A stretch of DNA of 64,000 nt from Cryptococcus deneoformans JEC21 (Eukaryota; Basidiomycota; Tremellomycetes; Tremellales; Cryptococcaceae): the NCBI RefSeq assembly GCF_000091045.1, contig NC_006679.1, forward strand, positions 901,041 to 965,040, given 5' to 3'. The notes under the pieces were generated by a model. That model made no database searches and was not told the origin of the DNA. It saw only the letters and a program-made list of their open reading frames with translations. The number at the start of each line of letters is the position of its first letter. Position 1 is the first letter of the stretch. Made by a program: the position numbers and the translations under genes. Shown in pieces: positions 23,373 to 35,134 of this stretch.

Positions 23373-26199
23373 ATGCGCTGGTTCAATATCTTTCCCCTAC
23401 TTTTGCCCTTCGTCGCAGACGCATCCCCACTCCAGCCCCCACGCCAAGCGACCTCTAGTGCTGGGTCTGTCGCACAGTCTGCTTCGATTGCTGCCTTGAG
23501 CGCAGAAAGTAGTGTTCCTGCTGCTGCATCTTCAGCTGTTCAATCCAGCGCAAACAGTGCAGCAAGTGCTTCAAACACACCCAGTACCTCGGGCGGTCAC
23601 GAGACTATCCTTTCCCGTCATAACAATGTGGAGAATGCGGCTCCTCCGACTGTATCGATCTACCCTGATACCTCTGATGGCAAACCTATTACGCTCACGG
23701 GCACCAGGATGCCAGATGTCGGGCAAGATGTGTATCTGGGCATTCCCTTTGCCCGCCCTCGTACGTAACTTTCCACAGGTTTAATTCTCAAGAAGATAAA
23801 CTTTTTAACTTTAACCTAAAAAAAAAATAGCCGTCGGTGATTTAAGGTTCTCTCCTCCCCAGTCGTACATCTACAACTCGAGCACATTCCAAGCTACCAC
23901 CCCTCCTCCTGCATGTATGCAGGACAACTCCACAAACAACTTGACCATCTCGGAGGATTGCTTGTACCTCAATGTATACGCTCCTGCTGGGTCGAATGCT
24001 ACGAATAACTGGCTCCCTGTCATGGTCTGGGTGTATGTGTCTCCTTATTATCCGATGTTCGATTTTGGGCGAAAGCTGAACGTAACTCAGGTACGGAGGG
24101 TCGTTCACCGGGGGATCTAACAATATGTACCCTGGCACAGCCATTCTTAATTACGCTCAACACACTGTAAGCCTTTGCTGCACAGTGGCTTTGCATACTT
24201 ACAAATAATTGCAGGATAAGCCATTCATCTACGTCGCTCTCAACTACCGTCTAGGTGCTTTCGGATGGGGGTGAGCTTTTTCTCTTCTTTATGTCCGAAC
24301 GATTAAGAGCTGATGGGTTGATTTCCCCGGTAAGCACCGGGTCAGGATTTGCGGAGAACCATGCTGCCAATTTGGGTTTAAAAGATATCATTAAAGGTCT
24401 TACTTGGGTACAAGAGAACATTTGGGCCTTTGGAGGTAACCCCGAGAAGGTAAAGCCTCTCTTGACTATACTTTATGTCGTAGCTAATTCCTTTCAAAAA
24501 AAATAATAACAGGTGACTGTCTTTGGAGAATCTGCTGGTGCTATCTCCATCTCTCTACTTTTCTTGAACCAAAGCACTACCCTCTTCAGCGGCGCTGTAA
24601 GTCCACCCCGTCCTTTTCAACCACCTCTAAACGGTAAAACCAGAACTAGTACTAAACATGAACGTTGGACAGATCATGGAGAGTGGAGCCCAATCTACAG
24701 TCCCTTTAGGACCTACCAATACTACATGGGAAAGCGCCTACGTCTCTCTCTTGGATGTTACCAACTGCACAACTCCTTCTGAAAAGAACGTCACGCAGTT
24801 CCAGTGTTTAAAAGAGATGCCTGCGCAGAACTTGTTGAAAGGACAGTTGACAGTGCAGAGTCAGGCTCAGTTTTCAGCTGGGTAAGTTTGGATTAGGGGG
24901 AAGCGGTATACATGTTCGTTAGGCTTGTGCTAATATAGTTGATTGCAGATTTATCTTCGGTGAGCCGTCATCAAAGTCAAAGGCGGGATATCAGTCTAAT
25001 TGTTTCCATTAGGCCCAACCATTGACGGAAAACTTATCCCTGGTTCTCCTCATACTCTCATTTCTGAAGGCCATTTTGCCAAAAAGCCCTTCATCACCGG
25101 TAACAACAAGGACGAGTAAGTTTCCCAATTTAATTTTTTCCTATCAAGCCTATCTATCCCTTCACGACAAGTGTGATCGGAGCAAAACTTGGCTAACAAA
25201 TAGTACCTGTTTTTGAACAGAGGCACAAACTTTGTTCCCACTACGATCAACAGTACTCTTTACGGTCTTGGTATCATAGCCCTCGGCGAACCGGTTGACC
25301 CAACTAAGGAGACGCTGGAAAAAGTTCTTGCTCTATACCCTAATGTGCCTTCCCTCGGATCGTAAGTCCCCTTTCCCAAAATTTTTTCCATTCCTTCCCA
25401 CTCGCCCACTCGCCCACCCACTTTCTGCCAGCTGGGAGCTGATTTGAATCACAGACCATTCGACACGGGTAATGAGACATTCGGCCTCGACCCCTCATTC
25501 AAGCAGTTTGCCGCCATCTACGGTGATGCCCAATTCCAGGCACCCAGGCGATTCTTTTTACGAGAATCAAACAAGCATGGGAATACCCAGACTTGGACTT
25601 ATCTATTTGAGCAGTATACGCCGGGGGCTCCGCCATATCTTGGATGTACGTTCTCTCTTTCTATATCTCCTCTTCTATCCCTTCTTTTCTCTCTGTCGGA
25701 GTCGCGCCCCTTCTCCCACTCCTTGAAGAGACATGAGCTCATGCTGATCACTGAATCCCCAAATAGCGCACCATGGTTCAGAAGTAATCTACGTCTTGGG
25801 TGGTGCCAGGCCCGGACTTTCTGGGAAGACAGGGTCCAGTGCAAACTACACCGAAGCCGACGCACGACTCTCAGACACAATAATGAACTACTGGTAAGTT
25901 AATCTTCTCTTCTCTCCCTTCCCTCTCTTCTCTCGTGGCCCGGGAGTCAAAAGCTGGCTGACAAGAGAAACAATCACAGGCTCAACTTTGCCTACTACCA
26001 CAACCCCAACGGTGAATGCGGCTGCCGCGACCCCTACTCAAACGAAACCTATTGGCCTAGGCACGATGTCACCTCCTATAGCAAGAACATGCTTAGCTTG
26101 AAGAGTGGCAACGTTACCGTCATCGAGGATAATTATAGGGAGACGCAGATAAGCTTCTTCACGGAAAACGCAAACGCCAAGCAATTCAATGCCAGGTGA
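23373..26199 (+). CDS. Secreted type-B carboxylesterase/lipase
   Basis: Alpha/beta-hydrolase that cleaves carboxylic esters or lipids outside the cell. Thirteen exons: 23373-23760, 23831-24032, 24091-24166, 24215-24270, 24335-24449, 24513-24596, 24673-24881, 24949-24959, 25013-25115, 25221-25361, 25455-25645, 25767-25893 and 25980-26199. They give 640 residues and the frame closes. Residues 1-19 are a signal peptide (MRWFNIFPLLLPFVADA), followed by a Ser/Ala-rich linker of about 60 residues unusual for the family. Then come the type-B signatures EDCLYLNVYAP and FGGNPEKVTVFGESAGA with the nucleophile Ser, the acid residue in NNKDEGTNF, and the catalytic His in LGSHHGSE. Many NxS/T sites support secretion. 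Exon 8 is an 11 nt micro-exon. Substrate cannot be told; cholesterol-esterase-like and Candida rugosa lipase-like enzymes share this fold. Confidence 0.93.
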
Positions 26200-26738
26200 C
26201 TTTCCGTCTAGGAGGGAGTAAAAGGTTGGAATGCAAGGGGGAAAATCTTCATAATGGTCTCGTATCTGTACCATATATCTTGAATAATATGATATATTAG
26301 GCCCTGTATCTCTTGTCGTAAATAATTTTGGAATGGACTATAATCATGTAATTATTTATCTGTACCGTTACAAACTACCCCACAAAGAAGATAACTTCTT
26401 GACTGTTGAATTGAAACAAGAAAATGCATGAACTAGGAATAACTATCATATTTATCTTTAAACCATCGTTATCTCAAAGTGCTGCATACTCATAAAAAGG
26501 CCTTGTAAGCCTAGGAACATTACTTTCGTGTGTCGCCGTCGCAAACTGTAATATGGCGGACAGTAAGAGGATAGCGAACATACATGTAGGTCAAGAACAA
26601 GATGTACAAAAGAATACAAGAGACAACAAACGAGTAGAACGAAAAACCAAAAGACCGAAAACACGTACCCTATCACACGTTAAAAACAACTTTTGAACAA
26701 TTTGCGTGTGTATTGGAGACTGGAGGCATTGGTCGTTC
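26200..26738. other. Convergent 3' region
   Basis: 539 bp between converging stop codons of the esterase and the next minus-strand gene; AT-rich, no gene seen. Confidence 0.5.
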
Positions 26739-29550
26739 TCAAAGTTGCTCACAAATGAGAAGCGATCCCCCATACCTAGGTTCAAAAAGACTATCATCCG
26801 CACCCCATCCTTCATCAGACGAGGTGTCATCCCCTCCTGGCGAATAGAGAGAGTCAGGAGTCAGACTAAACCTGCCCTCGCGACTCAAACCTTCATATTC
26901 TTCCATATCTCCTTTCAGGAGACTATGCCCGCCAAGGGTCTTTTCGACTCTCGCCGGTTCATCCACATCGACGTTGTATTCTTCCACCAAGCCGCCAATA
27001 TAGTTATCGCCCACTAATGTTTGCTGACCGAGCTTGTTGTTTTCGTCGACGATATAGTGTGTACTCTTGAAAGGCATGACGCTCGATAGGGTTGTTGTGG
27101 TGGTGGTGGTGCGAGCTGTGGACGCAGACGATGGATGAAGGGAGGAAACGGTAGAGCGGTCGGGAGGAAACTCGGGTTCTGCAGAGCTGCCAGAGGTATC
27201 GGTACCTTCGCCATGCTTTACAGGGTTATCCTTGTACTTTTTCAAAAGAGCTTCTGCTTGTGCTTCGTTAACCAATTCACCGCGATGAAGCTCCCAAAAC
27301 TTTTGCCAGCGATTATTGTCTCCAGGTTTTGAGCTGTTCTTGTCCTTGGCTTCCCTATACATGATGTACAGCAGGCAGAGCTTGTCGGGATTGCCAGCGG
27401 TCATACGATCAGAAACGTATTCCTCAACATGCCCGTCACGGCCAATCTAACCCCTATCTGTTTAGCCTCTTGTATACAAACACTGAACAATCAAGATGGA
27501 CCCACACAGTATGAGCACATGGTATGCCCCTGTACTTTTGCCCTTTTGGCGCTTACTCTGGTTGAACACATATGATATTTCCCACCTCCAATCTCTCCCG
27601 CTTTGGGAGCATGCATCACAGGGCACGAACAAAAAGTGGACGTCTCTGCCTTGGTCTTCTTCTCGGGATTTCTTGTCAGGTCAGTCTTCTTCTGGCCTTG
27701 GCTCGTAAACTGATACAGGTCGTCCGTAATCCATGAAGTGGGATGGATAGTTCTCGAAGAGAGAGGATGCCCATCGTCATTGTCTTCCAAAACAGAGGCG
27801 GGGGCCGTTGCCGAGATAGTCGTCGTCGTGGCCACGCTGGTATCCAGTGAGCGGAGCAATAGAGGGAGTTGTTGGGCATCGGCGTCCAAGTAGGGGCTGA
27901 TTGGTGGCTGAGAGATAAAGGGAAAAGACATGCGTCTATCGAATGCTGAAGGCAAGTTTGTACTTGATGAGGAACCAAAGGGCATAAGATTACTCGAGGC
28001 CGGGACAGTTTGCGGTCTCTCCTTGGCGTTGAAAAGTTCATTATCCAATACGTCCTGACCAGGTGTAGGCGACGTTCCAAGGCGGGATCCAAAGGCAAAT
28101 TGCTGAGTCGATCCAGGGGTGTTTAGCCAAGGTGGTAGGTGCTGGGTGTACAGAGGAGGGTATCCATAAGCCTGCGAAGGAGAGCCGCTGCCAGTATCCT
28201 TGTTCAGGTGCATAGAGGGATCGGGCTGATAAATCAAGTTGCGGATTGATGGAGTCACAAGCGACATACCCGCATAGTCGGAACTGTTGGCCGTATAGCT
28301 GTCATCGGAAGTTGGCATGGCGATATGGCTGTTGGCCGTCGACCGAAGGACAGGTGGATGCCGGATATCAAACGAACGTCCAGCGATGACGGCCTTTGCG
28401 ATGCTTCCAGAGTCGTTCGGGCCATGGGGAGTGGTATGCTTGTTGGCTAGTATATGTCCTGAAGGCATGTATTGAAACCAAGTATTAAAGCTGTGTCGGT
28501 TTGGGCGACAAGTAGTAGCAGTAGAGATGCCATCGTTTGCTGGGATTTTGGCGACAGCAGGTACGGCTATATCCGAGGGATCCTGAATGTTGTTACGAGC
28601 AGAAGTTTGTGTTCCTTTTGCTTTTCCAAGGGCCGGATGAAAGTAGTTTGACTTTGTAATGTGCTCAGCACCGTTCTCTGGGTGCTCCTTCAAGATGCTT
28701 GGGTCAAACTCTCGAGCCAAATAACCATGCACCCGATCGGCTCCCGAAGAATATCCACCGCTTGCCTCATCAACTCCCCTCATCTTCTTGTTCGCCCTCT
28801 TCAAATTACCCTCCGATGGGGCACTGTAAGGCCTCTTCAAGCTGTCCGGCCCCTCAAAATGACTGTGGCCTTGATCCTGGTATGGATGACCATTGTTAAA
28901 CTGATGGTTCCACATCAACTCACTGGATCCGCCAGCGGTCAGCGGCCTTTGTGGATATGAGCCAGAAGGTGGTAAAGCAATTTGGCCTAGGGCTCCAAGA
29001 TATGGGAGAGGGGGGACAAAGACAAAAGGATTTGTATGGTGCTGAAAAGGACTGGGGTTAAAAGGCGCTGGATGAAGAGTTCTGTCAACGAAAGGGTATC
29101 AGCATGGACCCTTGTTTGTCGGTTACCGGAAAAAAAAGAGGACTTGCGGGAAAGAGTTTTCTTTGGCGAGGTGCGTATCATGCTTGGGAGCAGTGTTGGC
29201 GTCCTGCGCCTTTACTCGACCTGTTGAATCATGATGAACACCTGGCTTGTGTTGGGAATAATCAGTCGATAGGGCATTTCCCAAAGACTTTTTTTTTTTA
29301 AAATCACACCTCATTAGCAACAATGAACCGTCTTCAAAAAAAGCAAACTTACCTCGCCACCCTGAGCACCTTTGCTTTCAGCTCTCGCCTCATTATCATC
29401 CGACTTTTGACCATCTAGGCCTTTTTGTGGTCGTTCAAGCGTGATACAAGGTACATTGTTCAGACTCGTATCAGTACCGGAAAGAGAGGTTTGTTCGGTG
29501 ATCGGGATTTGGGTGGGGACATTGTCTGAGATGTTTGAGAGAGAGGACAT
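26739..29550 (-). CDS. Unknown Cys-motif, disordered (probably nuclear) protein
   Basis: I do not recognise the family. Exons: 29550-29353, about 29209-29127, 29081-27506 and 27446-26739. They give about 854 residues and the frame closes. The start of exon 2 is uncertain by two codons (two nearby AG sites). The first 600 residues are low-complexity, rich in Ser, Pro, His and Asn, with LKRANKKMRG as a possible nuclear signal. A conserved-looking Cys cluster follows (FCSCPVMH ... YHMCS ... HTMCSYC), split by the last intron, then a charged helical region (WQKFWELHRGELVNEAQAEALLKKY) and an acidic end. The Cys spacing could bind a metal, but I can assign no known finger. A transcription or chromatin regulator is a guess from composition. 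Confidence 0.7.
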
Positions 29551-30414
29551 GTTGGACGGGTAAGGACAAGAAGGGTGGCAAGTACTGAAGGAGTGACTAT
29601 AGGGTTGGTTGATCCGTTTATCTGGACAAGTGGAGTGGGATACAGGGTACGTTTAGGGTGAGAGAGGAACTCTTGGAGCGTCAAAGAGTGAAAAGGAAAA
29701 AGAAAGTGGAGTGGGGACTATGGATGGAAAGAGGATTATGGAGAAAGAAAAAGAGGTGGATGAAAGAAAACAAGATACAAATGGGGAAAAGAGTTATTCA
29801 TATATTCGAGAGAAACGCATTCGCCCGAGGTCCGTGCGCATGGTCCTGCTCCTCCTTCTCTTCTCCCTCTCGACAAGAAGAATGATAACATAAACAGCGA
29901 TAAAACAGATGATCTAGTACTAGACCAAAGTCTATGACGATGTAGCGTGAACCCATTTTATTTTTTCATTTCCTTTCCTGACGTCTTGTCCTCAGCTCTC
30001 ACAGGCCAGCAGCAAGTAGCAGAGACGTGTGAGAGTCGTGAGAAAGGAGTACAGGTATTGTGTGTGGTTTTGGACCAGGGTTTAGACTTTGGGTGCTTAG
30101 GTCGTCTGGGAGGGTTTGATTATGACCAGCAGAGCCTTTGAGCTAGGGTCCGACTCGTCTTCATGGTTTGTTGAAGCGACTAGAAGAGTGTGTCTCGAGA
30201 GGTGGTTCTGACTAGGAGAGAATGGGATTTTTTTGAAATCAGTCGCGCCATGGAACTATTATTTGTCGATTCTACACTGCTCCATGCATTATGAGTGATA
30301 TGCAACAAGGTGCAGAGACGTATGCAGCTATACTTTACAACACTGACAAACAACAAGGGATACGTAGAGTACAAAGCCAAGGTAATCAAGCAGGGTGATC
30401 GATCGAGCCAGTCA
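29551..30414. other. Intergenic region
   Basis: About 0.86 kb between two minus-strand genes: promoter and 5' UTR of the upstream-reading gene at 29550, and 3' flank of the gene ending at 30415. Purine-rich plus strand near 29690-29800. No gene seen. Confidence 0.45.
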
Positions 30415-31499
30415 TCAGGCCTGGGGGAATGGAGCACTGAACACGGTGATGGCGCCTTCCCTGGATGGTGCGATTTTTTTTTGTCCAAGGACAAGACGAT
30501 AAGGAGTCGAAGAGTCAGGAGTCAGCAGGTCAATTCCAATCCCTGGGAGCAGATCGGGCGGAGCTTGGGAAGGCAAGAGAGTTTGAAAAGTTAAAGACTT
30601 ACCGTATCCAGTTGCTCCACCCGGGGTAAAGTGCTCGTACCCAAAGTACGATCCGGTCGCCTTGCTGGGCTAATTGGAGCGCAGGATGCTCGATTGTGAG
30701 AGTGTTGGTGTGGTATTTACAGTATTGCCCGGCTGCGAGAGCATGAAAGTAGTGTTAGCTCTGGACGGATAAGGTCTTGTAATCTTTGACTGACCGTGGA
30801 CGTTGTGCTGGACAATGTGGCGAGAGCCCGGGACTTCCTTGTCTCCTCTAAGGAGGGATACTTCGAACCAGGAGTACGAGCTGTTGTAGGTGCCTACGTT
30901 TGGTGAGTGACAAGCACACTGAGCGAATACCGGGACTGACCATAATGCTGGGCATAGTTTGACCATCCTTGATCCTTTGAAAACGTCTCGATCACGACTT
31001 GCTTCACCCACGCCCTTCGTTCTCCATGTCCCGCTCTTGTATGCGTGGGATCACCGAAACATCCAATCGGGCTCGACACAAGGTACCACACTTTTCCCTT
31101 TCCGCCGTCCAGCCCGCCACCGCTCGCCATCGCGCCCCGCGGCACCTCGTCCTCCTGGCCGGTAGACCACTCGGCCCCGCGCTTGACATACCCGCCTTCG
31201 CGTGTGGAGTACACCATCACCTCCTTCTTGCTCTCCCGCCTGCACCCGGCCCAGTACCGCGCCTCGTCTAGTATCCGGAGTGCGAGCTCGAGGGGGAGGC
31301 CGAGGTGGACGAGATAGGCGGTGATGCGGATGATGTCGGCGAGTGTGGGGGGGATGTGGTCGTGGGTGAGGAGGGGCGGCGGGGTGGGGAGGAAGAGGGA
31401 GAGGATGCCCTGGCTGGCGAGCGGGGCGTGGGCGGGGAGGGACGGCGCGGGGGCGGGGGGGGCGGGCGCCGGATTCTGGGACGACTGGGAGAGCCCCAT
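30415..31499 (-). CDS. Conserved fungal protein of unknown function
   Basis: Four exons (31499-30941, 30893-30795, 30732-30603 and 30460-30415) give 277 residues and the frame closes. The first 60 residues are Pro/Ala-rich and very GC-rich in DNA. The body has a pattern I know from uncharacterised fungal proteins: ILDEARYW, then a segment around RRAWVKQVVIETFSKDQGWS, then YGTYNSSYSWFEVSLLR, then QHNVHAGQYCKYH, and GDRIVLWVRALYPGWSNWIR. This Trp-rich beta-strand layout suggests a beta-sandwich domain; no enzyme motif is visible. Its start lies 119 bp from the FSF1 start on the other strand. Confidence 0.8.
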
Positions 31500-31618
31500 T
31501 TTTGTGTGGATTGTATGTAAGACCGGCGACGCAAAAAGCGCTTAGATAACAGCCATTTTTCACTCGCGCATTATTTTCACCATCTCCTCTTTCCACATCT
31601 GCTGAAAACACCGCTGCA
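31500..31618. promoter_or_regulatory. Compact bidirectional promoter
   Basis: Only 119 bp separate the start codon of the minus-strand unknown gene (31499) from the FSF1 ATG (31619), so both must share one nucleosome-free promoter. A GCGCTT element near 31538 and T/C-rich stretches are visible; no TATA box. Confidence 0.7.
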
Positions 31619-33103
31619 ATGAGCGACAGCGCTGGCCTCTACGACATCTGTAAGCATGCAGAGCTGTCCGGCGGAGACGGCACTGACCCGACGTAGCTAA
31701 ACCTCGCTTCGACCTCGGCACCTACGGTCAGTCCATCGCATCCGCCCATCCACTCGCCTCTGAACCGCAAATACTAACCACATCCCACCGCCAACAGGCG
31801 GTCGTCTCGCATACTTTTACTCTACAACCTCTCCCCTCACCCTCCTCGCCTCGTCTGCAAAGCTCCAGCAAGCTCAGAGGGATGTCACCCGTTTCGAATC
31901 CCAGATCAAGGAGAATGGTAAAGCCGGGACGTGGGTGACCAGGGAACAAAAGGCGGCTTATGACCATGCCAAGCAGCGTAAGTCAGCATGATAAGCCCGG
32001 ACGCCCGAATGTTGACGAAATCCAAGTGGTCAATTCATCAATACACCCCGATACTGGCAGGCCAGTGCCCTTGCCTTTCAGGATGTCAGCCTTTGTACCT
32101 ACCAACTTGATGTAAGTGTCTCCACCTGGATGTGTAGATTCTAGATCTAAATCGTACTGACACTCGACCAGAATATGCGTGAGATTAATCAATCAATCGA
32201 GCACTCCATACGAGTGACTGATGTAAGAACAGGCGGGTATGCTCATGCCCAACCCCAGTTTGAAGAGTATCATCTTCTGGCAATGGGCCAACCAGACTCT
32301 TAACGTTGCTGTGAGCCTCTCGTTGCATTTTTAAACGCCCTTCTCAAACAGTTATCTAGGTCAACTTTAGCAACGCCAACAAGTCTATCGAGATGACCCC
32401 TCAGGAAATCGGCACTGGTACGTCCCGTCCCCGGATGACCCCATGCTAATCCAAATCAATCTCACTTTTAGCGTACGTCGCCGCCACATTCACCTCCGTC
32501 GTCCTCGCCGTCTCCCTCACCCGCCTCGTCCCCCGCCTCCGCGTCTCCCCCACCACCAAGGACCTCCTCGCCAAGCTCGTCCCCTTTGCCTCCGTCGCCA
32601 GCGCCGGTGTCGTCAATATCTCCTGTATCCGATGGAAAGAAATGCGCGACGGTGTGGAAGTGTTCAAGGTTACGCATGACCCTGTTGAGGGGTATGAGCA
32701 AAAGCAGGATTTGGGGAAAAGCGCAAAAGCTGGCCAGATGGCTGTCATGCAGAGTGCCGCCAGTAGAGTTCTCACCAACATGTCCGTTAAACCTCCTCTC
32801 TTTTCCTTTCCTTTCCTTTCCTTCCTTTCATCCTCCATGGCCCGCGCTGACGTTTAGTATAGTCCCATACTTATCATCCCCCCAATGGTCATGACCCTCC
32901 TCACCAACAAGGGTGCATTCTCCGGCCCCCGTGGTAAACTCGCTTCGAGCCTCACCCAGCTCACCCTCATCGGTCTCTCCTTGGGCGTATTCCTGCCCCC
33001 GGCGATCGCCTACTTCCCCCAGAGGGCTTCTACGTCTCCCGCAAAGTTGGAGAATCGGTTCAAGGCGTATGAGGGACCTATTTACTTTAACAAGGGTCTT
33101 TAA
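31619..33103 (+). CDS. FSF1: Sideroflexin, mitochondrial serine/amino-acid carrier
   Basis: Inner-membrane sideroflexin; human SFXN1/3 import serine for mitochondrial one-carbon metabolism. Nine exons: 31619-31649, 31697-31726, 31798-31977, 32027-32111, 32172-32178, 32233-32310, 32360-32417, 32472-32781 and 32863-33103. They give 339 residues and the frame closes; the family is about 320-335. Seen: RFDLGTYGGRLAYFYS; the Asn/Gln-bearing FRMSAFVPTNLIICAGML; FWQWANQTLNVAVNFSNANKS; the RLVP...AKLVPFASVASAG membrane segment; and the FPQRAS C-terminal block. Exon 5 is a 7 nt micro-exon (two-thirds of the NLIIC motif depends on it). Confidence 0.95.
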
Positions 33104-33535
33104 AAAAAAGGCTGGTTCTGCAGCGATACGAGGCGGTGTTCGACTTGTATATTTATATACAGAGAGGATGGGGGTGGTTAAGAGGCGTATAGAGAGAATT
33201 ATTAGATACAAGATGCGATGGGCGTATAGGTATACATGTGTATAGATATCCATACACTGATGTAAACAGCAAAAAGGAGGCTTGACAACTGATGCTATAA
33301 TGTCTCACTTTTGGAGAACAACCCCGACAAGACAACGAAACCCTTTTTACCGGACCAACAATGATAAATCTATATATCCGAAAGCAAGGGGTGGGCGCAG
33401 GAGCAGAAACAGACAAAAAAAGAACCAAACACTTTTCAACTCTTCTCTTCAACTTCGACTGTATCCGTGACAATAAGGATATTGAGATCCCGCGGTCTTG
33501 GCGGGTTTGCAAAGTCTGCAGGGGAGCGAAAGTGA
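33104..33535. other. Convergent 3' region
   Basis: 432 bp between FSF1 and the minus-strand seven-TM gene; 3' UTR-like AT-rich sequence, no gene seen. Confidence 0.5.
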
Positions 33536-35134
33536 TCAAGCTGGGAATCCCCCCACCACCCCACGGAAACTGACCGTCAACAACTGTTCCCCAAGGAAAA
33601 GGGTTATTAGGGAAAAACTGTTGTTACTCACAAGGCTAGTAGGTTCATTCACCATCTCGCCCTCTGTCAACAGTCTTTCACCCTTTGTCCTCGCAAACGG
33701 CTTATCGCTATCCGTCGTCATCTGACTCAACTTACTCGTCTCTCCCACCTTTCTCTCCTCTTCCTCCCTTTCTCTCTGCACCCTCCTCGGATCCGCATCC
33801 ATAGCGATACCAACCTCGATATCCTCTATATCAGTCGCATCGAGATTAAGTCTCTCGCCCAGGACATCCCACGGTTTGGATCCTCGTCGAGATCCGTTAT
33901 CGCGTAGAGGGGAAGAACTATAAACCATCCGGTCAAGGCGGGTACCCTGTTTAACACCCTCTGAAGAAGGAGAGGAAGAAGAAGAAGAGTATGGTGCGAA
34001 TTTCCCGCCGGCCGAGGAATTGACGGTGGATGTGCCGAAAAGCTGGGCTTTGCCACCCGTATGCGGGATATTGTGTAGGGGAAGACAGCGGCGGGTTTGT
34101 CGAACAAACACTTGGTTCGCGGGAACGTACCCGGCTTCATGTGCCATGTTTCGAGGAAGGAGGATCATGAGCGAGAGAGAGTTGGACGCAAAGACGGAAA
34201 AAAGACCGCAGATGTAAAACAAGTCAAGCCAGAATGGGTGAGAGTTGACGTGCTTGGATGCCGTGCGGCCGTCAATGGCGAGGGTGAAGATGGCGACACA
34301 GTACAGGAATCGGAAGAGGGTGCGGACGATGTTGAGTTCTTTAAAGTACTGGAGGCGGGCGAGTACATCTTGATTGGCACCTTGGCGTCGCTAAACTTTT
34401 CTCGTGAGTCATTCCAATCTTCATAAGGGTTGGGATTCCTATTTAAAAAACTTACTGATTCCTTGATAAAACGAGGGAAGACAATGAGGAGCCAGACACT
34501 GCCGATAAAGAGGATGAAGGCGGAGATGGATCCAGCGAGGAAGATGTTATCCTCCATCTTTGTCAGGTCGTCGGTCTCGATATTGGCTACACCCGGCATA
34601 ACACCGGCGCAAAGCAGACAAACAAAGACCCAGATCTTGAAATGCGGACTTTTGTACCAGGTCCCGGTGTCTTTCCCTCGGATAGCTCCAATCAAATATG
34701 CCCAATAGAGTGTTTCTTCAGAGTGGATGGAGAGGACAAGAACCCATGCGATGGCAAGGAGTTGGTAAGCGTTTCTGACGAGCTGTTGTCGTGAATCTGA
34801 CCAAAGCGTAAAGGGTACCGGGACGATCTCAGTATGGGTTTCGGTGGTTGAGACCTCCATATACCACTCTTTGTACTTGACATAGATGAGAATAACGTTC
34901 CAAACTTCAAACTGGTAAATTAATTAGCTTTCATTTTGTCAAGGCTCGAGACATACGTACCAAAATCATAGAGAGGATGAACATCCAGACAATCACCCAG
35001 CGAAACGCGCTCCGTCGGGTGAAAAAGAGACATTTGCCTTTATCGTATGCCCAGATGTGGTAGAAGATGAAGACAGTGCCCAAGGTTGTGACCATGCCTC
35101 CCATAAATTGGGACGTGGGAGATTCGTGACACAT
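33536..35134 (-). CDS. Seven-transmembrane protein, receptor-like
   Basis: Four exons (35134-34961, 34911-34456, 34390-33632 and 33583-33536) give 478 residues and the frame closes. Seven hydrophobic spans are visible: near residues 14-31, 41-65 (over intron 1), two between 90 and 160 (VLVLSIHSEETLYWAYLIG and IWVFVCLLCAGVM), FLAGSISAFILFIGSVWLLIV, TLFRFLYCVAIFTLAI, and LFYICGLFSVFASNSLSLMILL. A Ser-rich, basic cytoplasmic tail of about 180 residues follows. Seven spans with a long phosphorylatable tail resemble a G-protein-coupled receptor, but I can place it in no named class. The last intron (33631-33584) is 48 nt, in frame and without stop, so it could also be retained. Confidence 0.8.

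Noticed and set aside
29065..29127. Alternative acceptor after CCAG at 29066 in the Cys-motif gene
   Set aside because: Counting the T-run shows exon 2 ends in phase 2, which fits only the acceptor before 29081.
31051..31611. 186-codon Pro/Arg-rich minus-strand frame
   Set aside because: Alternative frame of the GC-rich first exon of the 30415-31499 gene; it crosses the promoter and has no domain.
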